From: Bacilli bacterium
Lineage (GTDB): Bacteria; Bacillota_I; Bacilli_A; RFN20; CAG-826
Assembly: GCA_017470115.1 (NCBI GenBank)
Contig: JAFUEZ010000004.1
Coordinates: 1 to 64,000 of the forward strand
DNA: 64,000 bases
Direction of reading: 5' to 3'
Shown here: positions 25,058-33,939 of the stretch, piece by piece
Layout: each line of letters opens with the position of its first letter
Position numbering within the stretch: the first letter of the stretch is position 1
Position numbers and translations under genes: made by a program
Notes under the pieces: model-generated
What the model was told of the DNA's origin: nothing
Databases searched by the model: none
The model's input: only the letters and a program-made list of their open reading frames with translations

Positions 25058-26262
25058 ATATCTTTAGCTGCCGCATAAGCGGTCGACAAGGCAATTTGTA
25101 AACTATATCCGCCAGTAAAGGCATCGACATCAATTACTTCCCCAATAAAATAGAGATTATTTACTATTTTTGATTCGAGTGTTTTTTGCTTAAGCTCTTC
25201 AACGTTGACACCACCGCTAGTGACAACTGCTTTTTCAATATCGTCTAATCCATCAAAAGTTAATTTGAAGTGTTTTAAATAGTTAATCAAATCCAATCTT
25301 TCTTGTTTGGAAAAGGAATTTAGTTTTTTATCTAAATCAAAATTAGTGTTTTCAATAAAGAATTCTCTGACTTCTTTAGGAAGCAAAGTAGATATTAAAT
25401 GTCTAACATCTTCGTTTGGAGTCTTAGTAATTTCTCTTAAAATCCTATTAGATAGTTTTTCATTATCTAACGCTGGTTTAAAATCTAAAATAAGTCTTAC
25501 ATCATCAAATCTATTGATTAAAGAAGATAAAGTTAAACTGATTGGACCGGTGATTGAATTAGGTAAAAATTCAAGGTCTCCAAAGATTTTTTTCTTAAAA
25601 TGTTGGCTTTCTGCAAGGATTTCTACATTTTTTAAAGTAAAATCGAGCATTTCCTTATGAATTCTTTCTTTAATTTTTATTGGGCAAAGTGCTGGTTTAA
25701 TTTGTATTATTGTATGCCCAAAATTTTGAGCAAATTTATATCCATCGCCCAAACTCCCTGTTAGTGGATAAGACTTCCCACCAGTAGCAATGACAAGTTT
25801 ATCAGCCCTATATTCATTTAGTTTTGTTTGAACAACAAATTCTTCATTATCTTTATAACAGTTAATAACTTTCTCGTTATATTTAAAAATTACGCCAGAT
25901 GATTTTGCTTCTTTAACTAAGCAATCGATGATGCTACTGGATTTATCAGATACAGGAAAAACTCTATCTCCTCTTTCAACTTTAAGAGGGCAACCATGGC
26001 TTTCAAAAAATTCCATCGTATCTTGAGGAGTAAATTGGTTTAAAGATGAGTATAAAAATTTAGGATTTCTAACAACGTGATTTATAAATTCATTAACTGG
26101 TTTATTGTTTGTGATATTACATCTTCCTTTACCAGTGATTGCTAACTTTTTTCCAGGTTTAGGATTAGATTCTAAAATAGTCACTTCTACATCACTTCTA
26201 GATGCATTAAGTGAGAAAAATAATCCAGCTGCTCCTGCTCCAATACAAATAACTCTAATCAT
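25054..26262 (-). CDS. HI0933/YtfP-family flavoprotein (first paralogue)
   Basis: The 402-residue protein starts at the ATG at 26260-26262, two bases after the glmS stop. It has the FAD-binding Rossmann motif (IGAGAAGLFFSLNAS) and family segments LAITGKGRCNITN, then VIATGGKSYPLTGS and GEVIDVDAFTGGYSLQIA near the C-terminus. The family is a group of NAD(P)/FAD-dependent oxidoreductases of undefined substrate. It is in one operon with glmS. The window carries a second copy at 53475-54659. Its 3' end overlaps that of the convergent phosphatase gene by 4 nt. Confidence 0.85.
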   Translation of the reverse strand: MIRVICIGAGAAGLFFSLNASRSDVEVTILESNPKPGKKLAITGKGRCNITNNKPVNEFINHVVRNPKFLYSSLNQFTPQDTMEFFESHGCPLKVERGDRVFPVSDKSSSIIDCLVKEAKSSGVIFKYNEKVINCYKDNEEFVVQTKLNEYRADKLVIATGGKSYPLTGSLGDGYKFAQNFGHTIIQIKPALCPIKIKERIHKEMLDFTLKNVEILAESQHFKKKIFGDLEFLPNSITGPISLTLSSLINRFDDVRLILDFKPALDNEKLSNRILREITKTPNEDVRHLISTLLPKEVREFFIENTNFDLDKKLNSFSKQERLDLINYLKHFKLTFDGLDDIEKAVVTSGGVNVEELKQKTLESKIVNNLYFIGEVIDVDAFTGGYSLQIALSTAYAAAKDI

Positions 26263-26264
26263 AA

Positions 26265-28088
26265 TCAACTAATTGGCCTGTCGGCATTAAATCCTTTTGC
26301 TACAGATCCATAATAACTTAACAATTGAAGAACAATACAAATTAGCGATGCTTCAAAATGATCATTAATTTTAGGAACATAACAAGAATAATCAACCATC
26401 TTATCTATATCATTATCGTTTGTTGATATTCCCACAATATATGCTCCATATTTTTTACACTCTAATAAATTTTGAAGAGTTTTATCTAATATTTTTCTTT
26501 GAGTTAATACACCTATTACTGCTGTTCCTTCTTTTAATAATGAAATAGAGCCATAACGCATTTCTCCAGCAACAAAAGCTTCAGAATGGATATAGCAAAT
26601 TTCTTTTAATTTCAATGAACCCTCTAAAGATATTGCAAAATCGGTATTTCTTCCAATGAAAAATACTTTTTTTAAAGTAATTAATTTAGTTGCTAACCAT
26701 TGAATCTTGCTTTGATCTTTTAAAATTTCTTCAATTAAACTTGGTATTTTTCTAATTTCATTTAAATAATTCGATTCATCAAGATTATCTCTTACATGAG
26801 CAAAATGAATTGCAAGTAAATATAAAACAATTAAATCATTACTAAAACATTTTGTAGTTGTTACAGCTATTTCTTCTCCTGCACATGTATCTAAAACAAA
26901 ATCTCCTTCTTTAGCTAGACTAGATTTAATATCATTTGTAATCACTATTGTTTTAATATTTTCTTTTTTTGCTAAACGCAAAGAAGCTAAAGTGTCACTA
27001 GTTTCGCCGCTTCTAGAAAGAAAAATAACTAAATCATTTTTTCTTAAAATAGGTTTATGATCTCTAAATTCACTTGATAATTTGACATCAACTGGGATAT
27101 TAGCGATATCTTCAATCACGTATTGCGCTACTTTTGCTGCATTATATGAACTTCCACATCCTACGATAGTTATCGAAGAAATTTGCTTTATAAATTCTTC
27201 ATCAATATCAAATTTAACTTCATTTTCTGCTGTATATCGCTTAAGCACTTCACTAATTGCAGAAGGTTCTTCATGAATTTCTTTCATCATGAAGTGTTCA
27301 TATCCACTTTTTTCTACAAGCGAAGAATCTAGTTCAATCTTTTTAGTTTCTTTTAATAGTTCTTCTCCATTTAGATTGTAAAAATGGACTTCACCTTTTT
27401 TAACTTTTCCGATTTCAAAATTATCAACACTATAAATATTTTTAGTAAATTTTAAAATTGCTGGAATATCACTAGCAATAAAAGATTCATCATCATTGAT
27501 CCCCACAACCATTGGAGAATCTTTTCTGGCTACCCAAATTTCTTCAGGCAAACTTTTAAACATTATCTCTAAAGCATAGCTTCCTTTAACTCTTAACATA
27601 GTTTTAGAAATAGCTAAAAATGGGTCTTGATTATATTTGTTGAAATAATAATCTATTAGCTTAATTAAGACTTCAGAATCTGTTTCAGAATATAATTTAT
27701 ATCCGTTAATTTCTAATTTTTGTTTGAGTTCTGCAGAGTTTTCAATAATTCCGTTATGAACTCCAACAATTTTTGCATCGCATTCTTTGAAATTTAATGG
27801 CTCATTAAATGATGATGTATGAGGGTGTGCATTAACTAAAGTTGCTTTTCCGTTTGTTGCCCATCTAGTATGTCCAATTCCAGAATTTCCAGAAAGATTT
27901 TTGCCATTATTTGTTAACTTAACAAGGTTAGAAATTCTTCCAGTTTCTTTAACAATAATAAAATTAGAGTTATCAATTTTTACTGCAATACCTGCAGAAT
28001 CATAACCTCTATATTCTAATTTTTTTAAACCTTCTAATAGAATTGGGGCAGCTTCTTTATTTCCTATATATCCAACAATTCCACACAT
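26265..28088 (-). CDS. glmS: Glutamine-fructose-6-phosphate aminotransferase (isomerizing)
   Basis: The 607-residue enzyme makes glucosamine-6-phosphate for peptidoglycan and polysaccharide. The start chosen is the ATG at 28086-28088, because catalytic Cys2 must follow the initiator Met (MCGIVGYIG); an upstream TTG would bury it. The glutaminase domain has LEYRGYDSAGI and HTRWATNGK; two SIS domains follow (GCGSSYNAAKVAQ; FLSRSGETSDT; FFIGRNTDFAI). The C-terminus ends in KGFNADRPIS; the usual terminal VE of many GlmS proteins is absent. No glmS ribozyme sequence is seen in the short leader. Confidence 0.95.
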   Translation of the reverse strand: MCGIVGYIGNKEAAPILLEGLKKLEYRGYDSAGIAVKIDNSNFIIVKETGRISNLVKLTNNGKNLSGNSGIGHTRWATNGKATLVNAHPHTSSFNEPLNFKECDAKIVGVHNGIIENSAELKQKLEINGYKLYSETDSEVLIKLIDYYFNKYNQDPFLAISKTMLRVKGSYALEIMFKSLPEEIWVARKDSPMVVGINDDESFIASDIPAILKFTKNIYSVDNFEIGKVKKGEVHFYNLNGEELLKETKKIELDSSLVEKSGYEHFMMKEIHEEPSAISEVLKRYTAENEVKFDIDEEFIKQISSITIVGCGSSYNAAKVAQYVIEDIANIPVDVKLSSEFRDHKPILRKNDLVIFLSRSGETSDTLASLRLAKKENIKTIVITNDIKSSLAKEGDFVLDTCAGEEIAVTTTKCFSNDLIVLYLLAIHFAHVRDNLDESNYLNEIRKIPSLIEEILKDQSKIQWLATKLITLKKVFFIGRNTDFAISLEGSLKLKEICYIHSEAFVAGEMRYGSISLLKEGTAVIGVLTQRKILDKTLQNLLECKKYGAYIVGISTNDNDIDKMVDYSCYVPKINDHFEASLICIVLQLLSYYGSVAKGFNADRPIS

Positions 28089-28229
28089 ACAAATCAATCA
28101 ATTTCCCTTGTTTAATATTTTACTAGTAAATGAATAAAAATTCTTTAATTATTATTTTGATAATTAAAATATATTGATTAAAAAAATCAAATATTTAAGT
28201 ATTTGATGAACAAAAATATAATAAAAAAC

Positions 28230-28245
28230 ACCGATATCAATCGGT
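28230..28245 (-). terminator. Terminator after the small membrane-protein gene
   Basis: ACCGAT/ATCGGT with a 4-nt loop is followed on the minus strand by GTTTTTTATTATATTTTTG. It separates the 28247-30532 gene group from glmS. Confidence 0.7.
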
Positions 28246-28246
28246 A

Positions 28247-28771
28247 TTATTTTATGATTGGTGGTTCAACTTCATTATTTTCTTGAATCTCAAACTCTTG
28301 ATTTATTTCTTCTTTAACTGGTTCTTCAGTTATTACTTCTTTATTAGCTTCATTTCGCCTTGCTTCAGCTTCTGCTTTACTTCTATTAAGTTTATTAATA
28401 AATATAAGAACTATAATTGATCCAACAAGAGTTGTTAATGAACTTCCTACAAAGATACTTCCAACTAATATAACAATAGTAATTGTTAAACTTGGAGGTT
28501 CGCCTTGCTTCATTTTTAGTCCTTGAACTAATCCCATGATAGAAAAAACAATACCTGTATATCCTGTAATCATTTCTTGGACAGCTATTCTTGTCAAATC
28601 AAGATAATAGTCGCTAAATAAATGTATTGAATAAATGATGGGTTCATTGCTGATTGCTTTAAAAATCATATCAAAAGTTAGAATTATTGCGACAATCAAG
28701 CTAAGACAACTCATTGCAAATCCAATAAAATATAAAATTCGACCAGCTTTGTTATAATTTTGTAAATCCAT
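28247..28771 (-). CDS. Hypothetical membrane protein
   Basis: The protein has 174 residues from the ATG at 28769-28771. Four hydrophobic segments are seen (around 12-36, 70-90, 98-118 and 115-137), followed by a charged, Glu/Lys/Asn-rich cytosolic tail (NRSKAEAEARRNEANKE and on). No family is recognised. It follows the DUF308-like gene on the same strand with an about 40-nt gap. It has no clear ribosome binding site; a TATAAT about 10 nt before the ATG could mean a leaderless transcript. Confidence 0.55.
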   Translation of the reverse strand: MDLQNYNKAGRILYFIGFAMSCLSLIVAIILTFDMIFKAISNEPIIYSIHLFSDYYLDLTRIAVQEMITGYTGIVFSIMGLVQGLKMKQGEPPSLTITIVILVGSIFVGSSLTTLVGSIIVLIFINKLNRSKAEAEARRNEANKEVITEEPVKEEINQEFEIQENNEVEPPIIK

Positions 28772-28810
28772 AATCAAATTATAAGTAATCAATAATTAAT
28801 ATCAATTAAA

Positions 28811-29422
28811 TTATCCTTTTGTTGTAAAATCTATGTCAATATGTTCACTATCTTCTCTTGCTTTTGTAACAATTTTAGCTTCCTTTTCTTTTCCTTTTTC
28901 TGGTAGAAATACTTGAACAATTCCAGCAGATCCTGCAATTAGCAATAATATGCCTAGAATAAGTGAAATGATGTCATTAAATGAACCGGCAAAGAAATCC
29001 ATAAAGATAAAAAGAATAATATAAAGGATTCCAACAATTAAATTATAAGAATATCCACCAATATGAAATTGTCTAAGTCTAAGTGAATATACAATTTTAC
29101 TTATACCACTAAACAAGAATAAGAAGCCCATAATCATCGTTACAAGAGTCATCCCTACTCCAGGATAAGCTACAAAAAATATGCCAACTCCAAACGATAA
29201 AAACCCTCCAATTAATAAAAAATACCCGCTAAAACTCACTGAAAATGTTAAAATTCCAATAACTATTAAACAAGCAGCAATTAGCAAAACAAAACTTCCA
29301 CTAATTATACCAACATAGTTTTGAAATAAATCTGGAGATGCAATTGCAATAATACCAAGAACTATTAATAACACATTATACGCTATAGAGAACGCTTTCT
29401 TAATTAACGATTTCTTTTTCAT
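28811..29422 (-). CDS. HdeD/DUF308-like membrane protein
   Basis: The 203-residue protein has an AAGGAGAG site before its ATG. It has six hydrophobic helices in the DUF308 pattern (IVLGIIAIASPDLFQN; GGFLSFGVGIFFVAYPG; SGISKIVYSLRLRQF) and a basic/acidic C-terminal tail. HdeD-like proteins are linked to stress or acid tolerance in other bacteria; function here is unknown. Confidence 0.65.
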   Translation of the reverse strand: MKKKSLIKKAFSIAYNVLLIVLGIIAIASPDLFQNYVGIISGSFVLLIAACLIVIGILTFSVSFSGYFLLIGGFLSFGVGIFFVAYPGVGMTLVTMIMGFLFLFSGISKIVYSLRLRQFHIGGYSYNLIVGILYIILFIFMDFFAGSFNDIISLILGILLLIAGSAGIVQVFLPEKGKEKEAKIVTKAREDSEHIDIDFTTKG

Positions 29423-29503
29423 AAACTCTCCTTCTTAAGCAAACAAATTATAATAAGCAATTAAATATTTATCAAAATATTTACTTAAACAATAATTTAC
29501 TCA

Positions 29504-30532
29504 TTAATAAAAATATCTGAGTAGCTTAACCTTCTTACTTAATTGAATAATTAATATGCCTATAGCTATACAAATAAGAATAGTCATTGCATATCTAAAG
29601 ATATTCATATAATCAAACATTGATAGACTAATAAACATCTTATTAATTAATAGATACATAGAAAAATGTAGGCAATAAATTATAATCGATAAGTTTCTTA
29701 ATTCCTTAAATAGCCTTATTTCTAACTTCATATTCCCTACTAATATAAAGATAAATATACTTAATGGAATTAAAAAGATATATGTATCATTACTAAATCT
29801 AGGTAGGTGATATATTTTAAGTAAATACTCTTCAATAAATAAGAAGATCAAAGAAAGTATGATTAATATCATTGTTTTTTTAGCATTGAGTTCTTTAAAA
29901 ATATGAAAATATCTACTTAAAATTTTACCTATAAAGCAAAACACGAAACCTAATATAAAAGAATTAGGTGGAAATATAGTTCCTATACTTGGTCTAGAAG
30001 ATTCAATGTTAGATATGTCTTGAACTATTAAATAAGAATAATTAGATGTTAAAAGACACGTTATAAAAAAGATTATAGCTATAAAAGCTATATATCTATC
30101 TTTTAAAAATTTAGATAGTAAATATAAAAGTAACATTGCTTCTACTTGAGCCATTATGTACCAACTGGCATAAAATGTTGATCCAACTGTTAAATTAATT
30201 AGAAATTTAACTAACCCTAACCACCCCATTGAAAAATATCCTTTTTCTATGATAGTGATCGGTAAAAGCACTATAAACCAAAAAAGATAAAGCAACAAAT
30301 TTCTTCTTATATATTTTTTGAGTATTTGATTATTTTCTTTGCTATCTTTTCCTTTTAAGTTCTCAAAGAAAATATAACTAGACATTATGAAATACAAAGG
30401 AACAGCTATACGAACAATAGGATGAATGTATTCGCCAAAAAGCTCTGTGTGAATTGCTACAACAAAAAAAGATAAAACAAATTTAGTTAAATCAAATCCT
30501 TTTATCACTTCTTTAGTAGATGCATTTCCCAT
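29504..30532 (-). CDS. Acyltransferase family 3 membrane protein
   Basis: The 342-residue protein has about ten membrane helices. The family opening is FDLTKFVLSFFVVAIHTELF, with the His (in VVAIHTE) that is essential in this family, followed by RIAVPLYFIMSSYIFF. Such enzymes acetylate surface sugars, lipids or wall polymers from the cytosolic donor side. No OatA-like extracellular SGNH domain is attached. It may modify the phosphonate polysaccharide or another glycan; the sequence does not tell which. Confidence 0.8.
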   Translation of the reverse strand: MGNASTKEVIKGFDLTKFVLSFFVVAIHTELFGEYIHPIVRIAVPLYFIMSSYIFFENLKGKDSKENNQILKKYIRRNLLLYLFWFIVLLPITIIEKGYFSMGWLGLVKFLINLTVGSTFYASWYIMAQVEAMLLLYLLSKFLKDRYIAFIAIIFFITCLLTSNYSYLIVQDISNIESSRPSIGTIFPPNSFILGFVFCFIGKILSRYFHIFKELNAKKTMILIILSLIFLFIEEYLLKIYHLPRFSNDTYIFLIPLSIFIFILVGNMKLEIRLFKELRNLSIIIYCLHFSMYLLINKMFISLSMFDYMNIFRYAMTILICIAIGILIIQLSKKVKLLRYFY

Positions 30533-30929
30533 AAGAATCTAATATTATTGCTTCAATGAGTTTGCTTACTACATTAAAATTAAATGTAGCGGTTCCAAAT
30601 AAAGACAAAAAACTTTTATATAAGTAGTATAACAAATTTGTTGATATTCATGGGATAATATAAATCTTTTCATTTTAGAATCTTCTTCACTTCTTATTCA
30701 TTTTGAGTAAAGCATTTAAGCAATTCCTACTGAATAAAAAAGTCCAAAATTATTAATTTTAAAATTATTTTCGCTCTTACAAGGGTTAAAAAATATAACA
30801 ACTAACAAATATTTAAAATTACTAAATTATAGAAAAAACCTGCTAAAACAAACTTAAAACGTAAAAATTGATCGTAAATAACAAAACGAAATTAGTAAAA
30901 AAGCTTTCGTTAATTCTCTCAACGTTATA
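30533..30929. other. AT-rich intergenic region
   Basis: No gene is supported. A dyad CTACATT ... AATGTAG (30569-30589) lies just upstream of the acyltransferase gene and may be an operator. Confidence 0.35.
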
Positions 30930-31028
30930 TTAAAATGAATCAAGAGAGATAATCACTATCATTCCTAAAATTATTAAAACCTTTTTAGGTATAGAAAACC
31001 GTTTTTTGGATGTAAAGTTATTTTTCAC
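30930..31028 (-). CDS. Possible 32-residue membrane peptide or truncated exported protein
   Basis: A GTG start at 31026-31028 is preceded by AGAGGTG. The peptide is basic at the N-terminus (KNNFTSKKRFSIPKK), then has a hydrophobic helix (VLIILGMIVIISL) and stops. It looks like the signal sequence of a gene whose body is lost, or a genuine small membrane peptide. It lies divergent from the large secreted protein gene. Confidence 0.3.
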   Translation of the reverse strand: MKNNFTSKKRFSIPKKVLIILGMIVIISLDSF

Positions 31029-31162
31029 AACTACACCTCTTACTTGTAAAAATTATAATCATGATATAAATATTTATTAAAATATTTACACGAAAATAAA
31101 TAAACATAATTTAAAAATTTATATTTTAATCAACATTTTTTGATTATTTGTTCATTATTTTG

Positions 31163-31191
31163 TTGACACTCTAAAGAGTGTTCATTAGAAT
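31163..31191 (+). promoter_or_regulatory. Strong promoter with operator-like dyad in the spacer
   Basis: Perfect TTGACA at 31163-31168, a 17-nt spacer and TAGAAT at 31186-31191. The dyad acactc-TAAA-gagtgt (31166-31181) overlaps the -35 and spacer, a typical repressor site. It drives the large secreted protein gene, whose AGGAGG site and ATG follow at 31209-31223. Confidence 0.7.
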
Positions 31192-31220
31192 TAATGTGGT
31201 TAAAAATAGGAGGTTTCTAT

Positions 31221-33938
31221 ATGAAACAACATCGTAATTCTAAAAAAGGTTCTATTATTGCGGTCGCACTATTTGGAGCATTAGCACTTTCAAGCGCTTC
31301 AACAACACTTATCTTTATGAACTCAAAAGATTCGTCATCATCTCTTGATGCGGGTTTAATTAATGAAGAGGAAGTTGAAAACGATCCAATTAAAAATACA
31401 TTATTTGAAAATATCACTGCTGCAGATTTATCAATTGAGAATTTGCACATTACTGTTGATAACGTTTTAAATGACACTTCTACTTTAGAAGCAACTTTCA
31501 CTGGTGGAGCAAATTATCTCTCGTTCATGAAAAATGCCACAGGTAATATCGATGAAAACGAAGTATTAGATGATGTTACTGCTAAATTTGGCGGCAATTT
31601 AAATATTACTTTAAAAGATACATCTTTAGGTGAAGATCCACTTATGTTAAATGAAGATTTATCAGTTTATGCTCCAGGAGAAGGAAAAATCTATCTTGAT
31701 TGGAACAATACTGGATACACTGCCAGTGGAAAATTCATCACAAATGCAATTGATGCTGCTGTTACATTTTTAAACGATGAACAACGTACAGCTTTAAATG
31801 AATTATTAAATGAACTTCAAAAAATCGATATTTTAGCACTTCTTCCAATGGTAGGAACAGTTGGTGGCTCACTTGCTAATGAAAAGATTGAAGTTATTAG
31901 AAACGGAGAAACTGAATACCAATATGCAATTGAAGTTCCAGGATCACTTTTAGGTGAAAGTTTTGAAACTAATCTTGTTGTAAAACTCAATTGTAACGAA
32001 AATGGTGAATTAACATGCCTTTCACTTGATGAATTTAAGATTCCTTTAGAAGGCAAGGAAGATATCATTATTAAAGTTTCAACAGATAATATCATCATGC
32101 ATGGATTCAATTCAGAAGGTTCAAGTAACATTCAAGGCTATAAAGATGGAATTCATAATGGCATAGAAGAAAATGCACTAACATCTTATTATTCAAACGA
32201 TTTAGACACTACCCCTAACTTGATTTATACCGTTGGAAAAATGATGAATGCTAAGAAATTCAAATTTGATTATTCATTGAATTTTGATGAATATAAATAT
32301 GATGCAACTCAAGTAGATTTTGGTAGTAAAATCGGAACAATTAACTCAACTGCTAGCCACTCCTTAGTTGGTACATTAGCAGCCGATGTTACAAACGGAT
32401 TCGATAAAGGAAATTATAAGCTTACCCTTAATCAAAATGAGACATTTAAAAATTCTATTGCAGTTCAATATCAAGGTAATGATGAATCTGACATTCAAGG
32501 AACATTCATTAATGTCAATAATTCATTAAAAGGCTATATTTCAAATTCAACAATCGAATCATTAACTGGAGTTTTAACATCCTTAACAAATGATGAAAAC
32601 ACTGAAAATTCATTCTTTAATGCTAATGAAATTCTTAATGACACTACACTTGGGGATATCATTAATGGAAATTGGTACAAATATAAAAATATTTTAAATA
32701 AGGTTTTAGTTACAACTGATGACCTTAATACAACTACAATTTCAATTCAAATTAAAGCTAAAGGATTAAACTTAAATATTCCTTTTGAATTCGAAAATAC
32801 ACTAGTTGAGGTTAATATTTCTTATAGAAACACAGATGAAAAAGAAAATACTTATATTGAAAAACTCGAAATTAAAAATATTCCATTAAGAAAAGTAAAT
32901 AGAATCGAAAGCGAACAAACCACTTCTTATCTTGATACAGCTTCATTTACATTAAATTTAGGCGAAGCGAATTTCAATTCAAACGAGACTTTAGATACCG
33001 GAATTAACGTAATTGATGCTCAAGAACTTGATAACTACGCTGATTTTAAAGCAACGGTTCCTTTATTTACAAATATTGCTGAAATTGTTAAATCAAAGCA
33101 ATTCGCTTCAACATATTCTTTAACCTACACAATGGAAAACAAAGATCCAATTAATGTAACTGGAACTCTTGATGCCGATTTAAATGATGCAAGTTTTGAC
33201 TTATCTCTTGATGATAAGAATTTAGGTTTATATCGCTTAACTGCTTTCTCTGTTGTTAATGACATTCAACATCATGTTCAAGTGGATTATGTTCCAAATG
33301 AAACAACATCTACAAACGATCAAACATTATTCTTTAAGTATTTTTCTCAAAACGAAAATTATCAAACTAGACTCTCACTCAATACAGAAACTTTAATGGG
33401 AACTCTTGATGCAGTAACTTCGCTTTTGAATGCTAATGAAAGCAATAATCAAGACGTATCAGAAAAGACTGAAGAGTTATTCGGAAACATCTCAGAAACA
33501 ATTAACGATTTAACTGATTTTATCGATGGAGATATTTGGTCACTTCTTCAAAGCGAGCTTCCAACTGATAAAGTAACTTTAAGCAATGTTCCTGGCCATA
33601 AAGAATGGCTAAAAGTTGAACTCGATACAAGTCTTTTTGGTTCAAACAATGCAAATGGAACAATTTCCGTTATCTTAAATACAAATGCAAATAATGAAAA
33701 CTTTGCTGCTTTAGATATCTCATTAACGGTTCCAAATACTTCAGATACACTCGATTTCACATTAGCATTTGATGAATTTAATGCCGATTCTGTAGGGTTA
33801 AATGCAGAAAGCCAAGCAAAATATAAAGCAACTGATTCAAGCGTTGAAGCAGTTATTAATATTTTAACTGGCAATTATTTAGATTCATTCGGCTTCACTG
33901 GACTACTTTCAAAAAGCAAAGTCTCCCCCAGCTTATAG
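31221..33938 (+). CDS. Very large secreted/anchored repeat protein, 5' part (frameshifted)
   Basis: The start is the ATG at 31221, with AGGAGG 7-12 nt upstream; an in-frame ATG-less extension at 31194 lacks a site. The 905-residue product begins with a basic stretch and a membrane helix (GSIIAVALFGALALSSAST), so it is exported or membrane anchored. The rest is Asn/Thr/Ser/Asp-rich and beta-strand-like. It has at least two diverged repeats of about 270 residues, each with a membrane-distal helix (TVGKMMNAKKFKFDYSLNF versus VKSKQFASTYSLTYTM) and an N-G-(D/N)-W/IW segment. I recognise no domain. The frame closes at 33938, but the next frame continues without a stop to 35601. Confidence 0.75.
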   Translation: MKQHRNSKKGSIIAVALFGALALSSASTTLIFMNSKDSSSSLDAGLINEEEVENDPIKNTLFENITAADLSIENLHITVDNVLNDTSTLEATFTGGANYLSFMKNATGNIDENEVLDDVTAKFGGNLNITLKDTSLGEDPLMLNEDLSVYAPGEGKIYLDWNNTGYTASGKFITNAIDAAVTFLNDEQRTALNELLNELQKIDILALLPMVGTVGGSLANEKIEVIRNGETEYQYAIEVPGSLLGESFETNLVVKLNCNENGELTCLSLDEFKIPLEGKEDIIIKVSTDNIIMHGFNSEGSSNIQGYKDGIHNGIEENALTSYYSNDLDTTPNLIYTVGKMMNAKKFKFDYSLNFDEYKYDATQVDFGSKIGTINSTASHSLVGTLAADVTNGFDKGNYKLTLNQNETFKNSIAVQYQGNDESDIQGTFINVNNSLKGYISNSTIESLTGVLTSLTNDENTENSFFNANEILNDTTLGDIINGNWYKYKNILNKVLVTTDDLNTTTISIQIKAKGLNLNIPFEFENTLVEVNISYRNTDEKENTYIEKLEIKNIPLRKVNRIESEQTTSYLDTASFTLNLGEANFNSNETLDTGINVIDAQELDNYADFKATVPLFTNIAEIVKSKQFASTYSLTYTMENKDPINVTGTLDADLNDASFDLSLDDKNLGLYRLTAFSVVNDIQHHVQVDYVPNETTSTNDQTLFFKYFSQNENYQTRLSLNTETLMGTLDAVTSLLNANESNNQDVSEKTEELFGNISETINDLTDFIDGDIWSLLQSELPTDKVTLSNVPGHKEWLKVELDTSLFGSNNANGTISVILNTNANNENFAALDISLTVPNTSDTLDFTLAFDEFNADSVGLNAESQAKYKATDSSVEAVINILTGNYLDSFGFTGLLSKSKVSPSL

Positions 33939-33939
33939 G

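Noticed and set aside
28089-28246. glmS ribozyme upstream of glmS
   Set aside because: The 158-nt region is AT-rich, holds the terminator of the neighbouring gene and lacks the conserved catalytic core sequences.
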